From NCBI GenBank assembly GCA_002317355.1, contig DCJC01000056.1, positions 89,027 through 109,740 on the forward strand: a DNA stretch of 20,714 bases. The letters are read 5' to 3'. Source of the DNA: Prevotellaceae bacterium UBA1710. Its GTDB lineage: Bacteria > Bacteroidota > Bacteroidia > Bacteroidales > Bacteroidaceae. Positions 14,400 through 20,714 of the stretch are shown here, piece after piece (within the stretch, counting starts at the first letter, position 1; each line of letters begins with the position of its first letter). The position numbers were made by a program, and so were the translations under genes. The notes under the pieces were generated by a model. It did no database searches. It was not told where the DNA came from and saw only the letters and a program-made list of their open reading frames with translations.

Positions 14400-16550
14400 T
14401 TATTTCAGGAAATCCTCGAAGTATCTCGTTATCTTCTCATGAAGATGCACGCTCTTGTGACCTCTCATGTTATGCTCCTCGCCCGGATATGCGAAGAAAT
14501 CGGGCTGTGTGCCTACTTCGGCACATGCATTGAGGAACATGAGGCAGTTCTGCGGCACTACCGTAGCATCATTCATGCCGGTTATTATCAGCAGTCTTCC
14601 CTTGAGATTCTTTGCTTTATCGAGAAGTGATGTCTGCTTGTAGCCCTCCGGGTTAGTCTGCGGAGTATCCATGTATCGCTCACCATACATCACCTCGTAC
14701 CACTGCCAGTCTATCACTGGTCCGCCTGCAACGCCTACCTTGAACACATCCGGGTAGTTGGTGATGAGAGATATCGTCATGAAGCCACCGAAACTCCACC
14801 CATGGACACCAAGTCTGTCGGCATCCACATAAGGCAGTGACTTCAGATAGTTCACGCCACACATCTGGTCTTTCATCTCTTCCTGACCGAGGTGGCGGAA
14901 TGTCACCTGCTCAAACTCCTTGCCACGGTTCTCTGAGCCGCGGTTGTCAAGGATGAAGACGATGTAGCCTTTCTGAGCCATATATGTATCCCAAGAACGT
15001 GAAGCCCAGTTCCATGATGCATCCACGTTATGCGCATGCGGACCGCCATAGACATACACCACTGTCGGGTATTTCTTGTTTGGGTCGAAATCCGCAGGGC
15101 GAACCATTCTCCAATAGAGGTCGGTCACACCGTCTGCCGCCTTGATGCTTCCATTAAGGAACTCAGGAACCTGATATCCATCCCAAGGGTTTCTCGATGT
15201 GAGATAGCGTACTTGCTTATTCTTTGTTGTTGAGAGGATATCGATGTTGCGCGGAACGGTAGGCTCTGAGTATGTGTCTGATACATATAGTCCAGACTCG
15301 CTCAGACTGCCTCTGTGAACACCCTTGCCGTTGTCGAGCAAGGTGCGTTTGCCAGTCTCTATGTTCACGCTCCAGATATTCATCTGAAGAGGATTCAACT
15401 CGTTGCTCTTGATGATCACGCTCTTTGTCTTGGTGCAGAAACCGAGTATCTCATCAACGACGAAGTTGCCCTTGGTGAGTTGCCTGAGACTGATATCACC
15501 TGTAGCATTTCCTACGTAGAGGTGCATGAACCCATCTTTCTGACTCCACATCAGGAACTTCTGGCTGTCCCATGGAAGGAAAGACACAGGGTGCAGAGGC
15601 TCAACATACTTATCGTCTTTCTCGGTGTAGAGAGTGCGAAGTTTCTCGCCTGTCTCTGCAGAGTATTCATCGAGAGTGCAGTTGTTCTGGTCACGGTTCA
15701 ACTCAAAGAGGTAGATACTCTTTCCGTCAGGCGACCATTGTATATTGGTGAAGTATCTGTCAGTCGGATCTCCTGCGTTGAGGTAGATAGTCTTCTGTGA
15801 ATCAATGTCATAGATACCTATCGTCACCTTATGGCTCGTCATTCCTGCCATCGGGTATTTGTCAGGCGCATGTTTCGCTTCACGCTGGAAGAGGTCAACC
15901 TGCGGATAGTCTTCCACCATACTCTGATCCATGCGGTAGAAAGCGAGTTTCCTGCCGTCCTCCGACCAGAATGTACCCTTCTCGATACCGAATTCGTTTC
16001 TATGCACACTCTGACCATAGACTATCTCCCTGCTTCCGTCGGTTGACAGCTGTGTTGTCTTACCGTCAGCAGTTCTGACGAAGAGATTGCCACCATCAAG
16101 ATAGGCATCAGCCTTGCTTGCCGCATTCCATTCAAGAGAACCGTCATTCTCCTGACTCCAGACAAGCTTCCTCGCCTTGAAGTCAACGAGCATTCTCTTC
16201 TTGCCGTTGTTTACAAGTACATAAGGCTTGTCTGCATAGGGAAACTCGACATTAAGCACGGAACGCAGCATGTCAGCACCGGTGAGTCCGGCCCATTGGT
16301 TGATGTCGAAAAGTGTGAAGAGAGACTTTTCGTCTCCCTTTACCTTATTAATTATAGAAACTTCTTCTACATCAAGATGAATCAGTTCATCGCCCCACCA
16401 TTCGGTGAAACGAGATTCAGGGCGCATATTGCGATAGTTAGTTCCACCGAAGTTCAAGTCCTCCAGTGTAAACAACTTCTTATCCTGTGCCTGCATCATC
16501 ATCGGGGTTAAGAGTGTAAGGAATAATATGATAAGACGATTAATCCTCAT
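14400..16550 (-). CDS. ptpA: Prolyl tripeptidyl peptidase-like S9 serine peptidase (PtpA/DPP IV family)
   Basis: Exported serine peptidase that removes short N-terminal peptides ending in proline, feeding peptide use in asaccharolytic and mixed Bacteroidales. Residues 1-22 (MRINRLIILFLTLLTPMMMQAQ) are a signal peptide. A beta-propeller (DPPIV_N) runs to about 430 and includes LAFYRMDQSMV, which I recall from Porphyromonas PtpA rather than DPP IV. The S9 catalytic domain carries the triad S586 in GWSFGG, D661 in GMNDATV and H693 in EEHNMRG, plus YEVMYGERYMD, the region of the PtpA substrate-binding glutamate. I chose ATG 16550, which gives a signal peptide and an 11-nt overlap with the methyltransferase; the frame is open 112 codons further upstream, but that part is a shadow of the methyltransferase tail. 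PtpA against DPP IV is decided from memory of the family. Confidence 0.88.
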   Translation of the reverse strand: MRINRLIILFLTLLTPMMMQAQDKKLFTLEDLNFGGTNYRNMRPESRFTEWWGDELIHLDVEEVSIINKVKGDEKSLFTLFDINQWAGLTGADMLRSVLNVEFPYADKPYVLVNNGKKRMLVDFKARKLVWSQENDGSLEWNAASKADAYLDGGNLFVRTADGKTTQLSTDGSREIVYGQSVHRNEFGIEKGTFWSEDGRKLAFYRMDQSMVEDYPQVDLFQREAKHAPDKYPMAGMTSHKVTIGIYDIDSQKTIYLNAGDPTDRYFTNIQWSPDGKSIYLFELNRDQNNCTLDEYSAETGEKLRTLYTEKDDKYVEPLHPVSFLPWDSQKFLMWSQKDGFMHLYVGNATGDISLRQLTKGNFVVDEILGFCTKTKSVIIKSNELNPLQMNIWSVNIETGKRTLLDNGKGVHRGSLSESGLYVSDTYSEPTVPRNIDILSTTKNKQVRYLTSRNPWDGYQVPEFLNGSIKAADGVTDLYWRMVRPADFDPNKKYPTVVYVYGGPHAHNVDASWNWASRSWDTYMAQKGYIVFILDNRGSENRGKEFEQVTFRHLGQEEMKDQMCGVNYLKSLPYVDADRLGVHGWSFGGFMTISLITNYPDVFKVGVAGGPVIDWQWYEVMYGERYMDTPQTNPEGYKQTSLLDKAKNLKGRLLIITGMNDATVVPQNCLMFLNACAEVGTQPDFFAYPGEEHNMRGHKSVHLHEKITRYFEDFLK

Positions 16551-18105
16551 CGTCGTCCATGAAGTCCCTTCTGAACTTTCCATCGCGCTTACCGCCCTTG
16601 CCGCCTTTGAAGTCGTCACGGTCACGCTTGCCGTAAGGCTTTCTGCCGCCTCGGTCGCCATCGCGGTCAAACTTCTTGCCGCCTTTACCCTTGAAATCAT
16701 CACGCTTGCCCTTGTAGCCACCCTTGCGGTCGCCATCACGATCCTCACGCTTGAAGTTCTTATGCTCTCTGTGCTCGCGCTCCTGCTTCTCAGCCTCACG
16801 GCGACGCTCCAGTGAGAGGAACTTGAATGAGCGGATGTCCTGCTCTTCGTTCTCCTCCTGCTCGTCCATGCGCTGCTTGAACTCACGGTTCTTTCTGAAT
16901 CTGTGCTTCTCAGCCATCTGCTTCTTCTCTTCCTCAGTCTTCACCACGCCACCTTCAGCACGGAAGTCGCTGAAACGGCCATTGAACAGACAGTACTTTC
17001 TGAGCTCGCACTCGAGAGAACCGTTGTAGAGAGGAATCTTGATGCTTGGCTTCAGGCGAATCTGCTCGAAGCACTCCTGACGATAGCTCAGCACCCATGC
17101 CTCATTATCCTTGAAGCAGTTCTTCAGCTTGTCGCCTATCATCTTGTATGTAGCAAGAAGGTTTGGTGTAGAGATACGCTCACCGTATGGTGGGTTTGTC
17201 ACCATGATAGCCTTCTCCGCTGGCTGCTTGAAGTCGGCAAAGTCAGCCTGCTCGATGATGACATCCTTGCTGAGACCTGCAGCGCGCACATTGAGGGCAG
17301 CTGTGTTCACAGCCTTCATATCGATGTCATAGCCGTAGATCTTATGCTCGAACTCGCGCTCACGAGAGTCATCGTTATATATCTGGTCGAAGAGGTCTGC
17401 ATCGAAGTCAGGCCACTTCTCGAAGGCGAACTCCTTGCGGAACACACCCGGAGAGATATTGCGTGCGATGAGTGCAGCCTCGACAACGATAGTGCCTGAA
17501 CCACACATTGGGTCGATGAAGTCAGTCTCACCCTTCCAGCCTGTCATGAGAATCATACCAGCGGCAAGAACCTCGTTGAGAGGTGCCTCTACGCTCTCCT
17601 GACGGTAGCCACGGCGATGCAGCGACTCACCGCTTGAGTCGAGTGCCACGGTAGCGTCATTATCTGAAATATGGATGTTGATGCGAACATCAGGATTTGC
17701 AACAGAGATGTTTGGGCGCTCACCGGTCTTCTCACGGAACTGATCCACGATGGCATCCTTCACCTTGTAGGTAACGAAGCGTGAGTTGCGGAAATCCTCT
17801 GAATAGACCACTGAGTCCACAGAGAATGTCTTTCCCTTCTCGATATATTCGCTCCAGTCGATTTCCTGCACCTTCTCGTACATATCCTCAGCTGACGATG
17901 CCTTGAATGTGGCAATCGGCTTGAGAATACGGATGGCGGTATGCAACTGGAAGTTGGCACGGTACATCATCTCCTTGTCACCGGTGAAGCTTACCATGCG
18001 GTTTCCCTTTTCTACATTCTTGGCACCGAGCTCTGTCAGTTCCTGAGCCAGTACTTCTTCAAGACCCATGAAGGTCTTTGCTATCATTTTAAATTCCATA
18101 ACCAT
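16540..18105 (-). CDS. THUMP-domain class I rRNA methyltransferase, RlmL-like, with charged tail
   Basis: SAM-dependent guanine N2-methyltransferase of the RlmL/RlmK-N family, expected to modify 23S rRNA. In 521 residues there is an N-terminal THUMP region (about 1-160, beginning KMIAKTFMGLEEVLAQEL), a Rossmann methyltransferase domain with motif I DPMCGSGT at 198-205, YGYDID near 257-262 and catalytic motif IV NPPYGER at 304-310. From about 385 to the end the chain is a low-complexity, alternately basic and acidic tail rich in Lys, Arg, Asp and Gly, ending in DDDED, which probably binds RNA without folding. ATGs at 18105, 18099 and 18087 are all possible; family N-termini best fit 18099 or 18105. 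The start overlaps the end of cysE and the end overlaps the peptidase start. Confidence 0.9.
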   Translation of the reverse strand: MVMEFKMIAKTFMGLEEVLAQELTELGAKNVEKGNRMVSFTGDKEMMYRANFQLHTAIRILKPIATFKASSAEDMYEKVQEIDWSEYIEKGKTFSVDSVVYSEDFRNSRFVTYKVKDAIVDQFREKTGERPNISVANPDVRINIHISDNDATVALDSSGESLHRRGYRQESVEAPLNEVLAAGMILMTGWKGETDFIDPMCGSGTIVVEAALIARNISPGVFRKEFAFEKWPDFDADLFDQIYNDDSREREFEHKIYGYDIDMKAVNTAALNVRAAGLSKDVIIEQADFADFKQPAEKAIMVTNPPYGERISTPNLLATYKMIGDKLKNCFKDNEAWVLSYRQECFEQIRLKPSIKIPLYNGSLECELRKYCLFNGRFSDFRAEGGVVKTEEEKKQMAEKHRFRKNREFKQRMDEQEENEEQDIRSFKFLSLERRREAEKQEREHREHKNFKREDRDGDRKGGYKGKRDDFKGKGGKKFDRDGDRGGRKPYGKRDRDDFKGGKGGKRDGKFRRDFMDDDED

Positions 18106-19024
18106 TCTCGTTTGTTCCTGCGTTGTCGCGGAAACTCTTGTAAATCTTTGTCTTTGGTGCTACATTCTCGGTAATCCAGATATTTGCGCCTATCACGCAT
18201 CCCTTGCCTATGGTTATTCTTCCGAGAATTGTCGCATTGCTATAAACTATCACGTCATCTTCAAGAATCGGATGACGAGGTATTCCTTTGATTGGGTTTC
18301 CGTTCTCATCGAGAGGGAAACTGAGTGCGCCGAGTGTGACGCCCTGATACAACTTCACATTGTTGCCGATGATACATGTCGCACCGATTACGACACCTGT
18401 GCCGTGGTCGATTGTGAAGTGATGGCCGATGCTTGCTGCAGGGTGTATGTCGATACCTGTCTCTGAATGGGCAAGCTCGGAAATCATACGTGGGATGAGA
18501 GGCACACCGAGAACGTGAAGCTCATGAGCCACACGATAGTTCACCAGTGCCTTGATGACCGGGTAGCATGAGATGATCTCACCGAAGTTGACGGCAGCCG
18601 GATCACCGTTGTATGCAGCCTCAATATCGGTAGCAAGCACCTTGCGGATGTCCGGAAGGCGTGCAATAAGCTGGTTGGTTATCTCTCTCGCTTTCTTCAG
18701 CTTGTCTTCCTGGCATGGCGACTCGCTCTCGCAGTCCTCGTCAACGAAGCATAGGCCTGCCATCACCTGATCGCACAGCAACTTGTGCAATCTCTCGAGG
18801 TCAACGCCGATGTGATAAGGTAGGGTGTGTCTATTGACCGATGACTGGCCATAATAACCAGGGAACAAAATAGCGCGTGCAAGCTGGATGATTTCAGATA
18901 AAGCATCTCCTGAAGGCAGCGGATTGCCTTCCTGATGCTGGTGGAACAGACCTTTGAGCGACTCGTTGTCTGAGAGTCGGCTAACAGTCTCGATGAGCGT
19001 CTGGTTTGTATTTGATGGTGTCAT
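18089..19024 (-). CDS. cysE: Serine O-acetyltransferase (hexapeptide family)
   Basis: Transfers acetyl from acetyl-CoA to L-serine, giving O-acetylserine for cysteine synthesis in the cytoplasm. The 311-residue protein has a helical N-terminal domain (about 1-185) and a C-terminal left-handed beta-helix of hexapeptide repeats. Signature positions are DIHPAASIGHHF at 192-203, DHGTGVVIGAT at 206-216, LYQGVTLGA at 225-233 and RHPIL at 250-254, covering the catalytic histidine and substrate-binding residues. The N-terminal domain is longer than in E. coli CysE and resembles the EpsC-type enzymes often annotated in Bacteroidetes. It leads a unit cysE-methyltransferase-peptidase with overlapping ends and has its own promoter. 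Confidence 0.95.
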   Translation of the reverse strand: MTPSNTNQTLIETVSRLSDNESLKGLFHQHQEGNPLPSGDALSEIIQLARAILFPGYYGQSSVNRHTLPYHIGVDLERLHKLLCDQVMAGLCFVDEDCESESPCQEDKLKKAREITNQLIARLPDIRKVLATDIEAAYNGDPAAVNFGEIISCYPVIKALVNYRVAHELHVLGVPLIPRMISELAHSETGIDIHPAASIGHHFTIDHGTGVVIGATCIIGNNVKLYQGVTLGALSFPLDENGNPIKGIPRHPILEDDVIVYSNATILGRITIGKGCVIGANIWITENVAPKTKIYKSFRDNAGTNENGYGI

Positions 19025-19052
19025 CTTCTTTGTTGTGTCAATATTTTTGTTG

Positions 19053-19084
19053 CAAAATTAATAAAATAACTTAATATTAACGAA
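19053..19084 (-). promoter_or_regulatory. cysE: Promoter of cysE
   Basis: On the minus strand TTCG (19084-19081) precedes TAATTTTG (19060-19053) by 20 nt. The -7 box is perfect and the -33 box has one change from TTTG. Transcription would start about 20 nt before the cysE ATG at 19024. Confidence 0.6.
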
Positions 19085-19183
19085 CTTTTCGTAGAAAAAA
19101 ACATAAAAATCAGGATTTTGAATTGACGGAAAGTAAATTGAACATATTTTGGGAAAGTAAATCTCTATTTTTTCGACTTGCAC

Positions 19184-19214
19184 TTTGTACTTTGCATTTA
19201 TTTCCTTACCTTTG
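19184..19214 (+). promoter_or_regulatory. Consensus promoter of the flippase-like gene
   Basis: TTTG (19184-19187) and TACCTTTG (19207-19214) are separated by 19 nt, a full match to the Bacteroidetes consensus. The start would be near 19221, leaving a leader of about 137 nt before ATG 19358. The region 19025-19357 thus holds two divergent promoters and no convincing gene. Confidence 0.75.
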
Positions 19215-19264
19215 CAGAGCAAAAATCTCACAAAATCAAGATTGTGAAGATTGGAAATTATTGT

Positions 19265-19318
19265 CAGTTCAAGCACCAAAGGTGCATATTCACATTGAGC
19301 AATGAATTCATTGAACTG
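19265..19318 (+). other. Nested inverted repeats in the flippase-like gene leader
   Basis: CAGTTCAA (19265-19272) pairs perfectly with TTGAACTG (19311-19318). Inside is a 5-bp hairpin GCACC-AAA-GGTGC (19273-19285), and the perfect 14-bp palindrome CAATGAATTCATTG (19300-19313) overlaps the 3' arm, so two folds compete. It lies between the promoter and ATG 19358. Confidence 0.5.
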
Positions 19319-19357
19319 AAATGACCAAATGGTAAATTGTAAATAGTAAATGCATTC

Positions 19358-20353
19358 ATGAGTAAAAAAGCACAGAATATTTTTCTCCTTTTTGGACTTG
19401 CCGTCCTCGCAATCATGCTTTCACAACTTGATTTCGAGGAATCGTGGCATGGAATATGTCATGCAGGCTATTGGTTTGTCGCTGTAGTTGTACTATGGGC
19501 GTTTCTCTATATCTTCAACGCCTCTGCATGGTATATCATCATACGCTCGGACGGCAGCCCGGAAACCCGCAGACTCAGTTTCTCGCACATCTACCGCCTC
19601 ACGGTTTCAGGTTTCGCACTCAACTATGCCACTCCCGGAGGCTTGATGGGTGGAGAGCCTTATCGCATCATGTCCATATCGCCTGTTATTGGCACTGAGA
19701 AGGCATCGTCATCTGTAATCCTCTATGCCATGACCCACATGTTCAGCCATTTCTGGTTCTGGACTATAAGTATCATTTTGTTTCTTGTCACCCAGACTAT
19801 AACCACCGAACTATCCATACTCCTTGCGCTATGCACAGGCTTCTGTATCCTCGGACTCTGGTTCTTTATGGCTGGTTACCGTAAGGGATTGGCGAATAGA
19901 GTGTTAGGCATCGCCAGACATATTCCCGTTCTGAAGAAATGGGCTCGTCCGTTCGTGGAATCACACAAGGAACAATTAGATACTATTGATAGTCAGATTT
20001 CTGCTCTTCATGCACAGAATCCTAAGACCTTTGTAACGGCAGTCATGCTCGAGCTCATCTGTAGAATCGTGTCTTCCCTTGAGATCTATTTCATACTTCT
20101 TGTATTGATGCCTGAGGTAAGTTTCATACAGTGTATCCTTGTGCTTGCCTTTACCTCACTCTTTGCGAATCTCCTGTTCTTCATCCCACTGCAGTTGGGA
20201 GGCAGGGAAGGTGGTTTCATGATGTCAATCACCGCCTTTGGCATCTCGTCGAGCAATGCCATTTTCGTTGCGCTTCTTGTCAGGATCCGTGAACTCATCT
20301 GGACTGCCATCGGCCTTCTGCTTATCAAAGTGGGGGGCTCGGGTGTTAGGTGA
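19358..20353 (+). CDS. Flippase-like membrane protein (LPG synthase TM region family)
   Basis: A 331-residue inner-membrane protein of the LPG_synthase_TM/UPF0104 family, related to the flippase domain of MprF and to AglD-like proteins. About seven to eight hydrophobic segments are visible, beginning at residues 8-23. The family motifs are ATPGGLMGGEPYRI (about 92-105) and PLQLGGREGGFM (about 278-289), the conserved glycine-rich loops. No soluble lysyltransferase domain follows, so it is the flippase-only form; the transported lipid is unknown. It is the only plus-strand gene here and is divergent from cysE. Its last codons (GSGVR and stop) run into a G-rich heptamer repeat, so the extreme C-terminus may have been shaped by that repeat. 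Confidence 0.88.
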   Translation: MSKKAQNIFLLFGLAVLAIMLSQLDFEESWHGICHAGYWFVAVVVLWAFLYIFNASAWYIIIRSDGSPETRRLSFSHIYRLTVSGFALNYATPGGLMGGEPYRIMSISPVIGTEKASSSVILYAMTHMFSHFWFWTISIILFLVTQTITTELSILLALCTGFCILGLWFFMAGYRKGLANRVLGIARHIPVLKKWARPFVESHKEQLDTIDSQISALHAQNPKTFVTAVMLELICRIVSSLEIYFILLVLMPEVSFIQCILVLAFTSLFANLLFFIPLQLGGREGGFMMSITAFGISSSNAIFVALLVRIRELIWTAIGLLLIKVGGSGVR

Positions 20354-20428
20354 TGGGTGTTAGTGTTAGGTGATGGGTGTTAGGTGATGGGTGATGGGTG
20401 ATGGTGGGTTAGGTGATGGCGGGTTGAT
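20341..20428. repeat. G-rich heptamer minisatellite overlapping the end of the flippase-like gene
   Basis: Variants of a 7-bp unit (GGGTGTT, AGGTGAT, GGGTGAT) repeat for about 85 bp, with one 6-bp unit (AGTGTT at 20362-20367) and looser copies at the end. The stop codon TGA at 20351-20353 lies in the second unit. Four GGG runs at 20375-20409 could allow a G-quadruplex with uneven loops. Confidence 0.85.
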
Positions 20429-20464
20429 CTTTCAGCGAGTGGGCCCGGTTGCCGAATGGTATTT

Positions 20465-20492
20465 TTCACTATTCACTATTCACTTTTCACTT
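20465..20492. repeat. Four tandem copies of TTCACTW
   Basis: TTCACTA, TTCACTA, TTCACTT, TTCACTT in direct succession, a second 7-bp array less than 40 bp after the G-rich one. No function is evident. Confidence 0.75.
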
Positions 20493-20501
20493 AACCTGAT
20501 G

Positions 20502-20600
20502 CAAAGGTACGAAAAAAAATATTTTTCAGAATACGAAAAAATACTTTTCGATACTTTAATACTTTTCGATACGAAAAAGTACGAAAAAATGCGTGAAGTA
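20502..20600. repeat. A/T-rich inverted and direct repeats of TACGAAAAA / TTTTCGATAC
   Basis: TACGAAAA occurs at least four times and TACTTTTCGATAC twice within about 100 bp, so the region can fold in several ways. CAAAGGTA at 20502-20509 is a -7 box on the minus strand but lacks a -33 partner. From 20354 to the window end no coding region is convincing on either strand. Confidence 0.55.
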
Positions 20601-20714
20601 ACTACTCTGGTATCTGTGTTTTTGCCTTCGGCGAACGAAAATTTGCCGTGAATTATCCGCGAATTTATTCGTAAATTAACGCGAGTTCGATGAATTCAAA
20701 TCTGTTGGCAGCAA

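Noticed and set aside
16551..16886. N-terminal extension of the PtpA-like peptidase by 112 codons
   Set aside because: It is a Ser/Arg/Ala-rich shadow of the methyltransferase tail in another frame. ATG 16550 gives a proper signal peptide.
19123..19305. 60-codon plus-strand reading frame between cysE and the flippase-like gene
   Set aside because: It runs across the promoter and leader hairpins and has no coding features.
20391..20651. 86-codon plus-strand reading frame at the right end
   Set aside because: It is made of the heptamer repeats and A/T-rich inverted repeats, and its composition is not protein-like.

Overview
The window looks like a chromosomal segment of a Prevotella-like member of the Bacteroidota. 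The evidence is the repeated TTTG-N19/20-TAnnTTTG promoter (the Bacteroidetes sigma factor consensus), start codons without a clear Shine-Dalgarno, the menD-menB-menC-menE order, a B12-type ribonucleotide-reductase tail close to known Bacteroidales sequences, a PtpA-like prolyl tripeptidyl peptidase and a DUF2723/GT117 membrane protein. Fourteen genes lie on the minus strand and one on the plus strand. No tRNA, rRNA, CRISPR array or full insertion sequence was seen.

Layout, read in the minus-strand direction of transcription from the right: cysE, an RlmL-like rRNA methyltransferase with a long charged tail, and a PtpA-like peptidase form an overlapping unit with its own promoter. An array of 8-bp repeats follows, then purD, an unrecognised polytopic membrane protein and a YqaA/DedA-type membrane protein. 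After a further promoter comes a tight three-gene unit: a DUF2723 (GT117) membrane protein, a NodB-type polysaccharide deacetylase and an unrecognised helical protein. Next is the menaquinone operon menD-menB-menC-menE, and finally a stand-alone ribonucleotide-reductase C-terminal-like protein and a secreted amidase that runs off the left edge. On the right, divergent from cysE, is a plus-strand flippase-like (LPG synthase TM family) gene, followed by heptamer repeats and A/T-rich inverted repeats with no gene visible up to the window end.

The men genes cover SEPHCHC synthase, DHNA-CoA synthase, OSB synthase and OSB-CoA ligase, which is the middle of the menaquinone pathway. menF, menH and menA are not in the window.

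The two most unusual structures flank menD. (1) A nearly palindromic 162-bp element between menD and menB is bounded by TA dinucleotides, like a MITE of IS630/mariner type. Removing it in silico restores a compact menD-menB junction with 11 nt between stop and start. The element now supplies the menD stop codon and a perfect -7 box facing menB. (2) A consensus promoter upstream of menD starts a roughly 290-nt leader holding a 205-bp segment closed by a perfect 10-bp inverted repeat, with several internal stems. It could be an undescribed leader RNA of the menaquinone operon or a second small TIR element.
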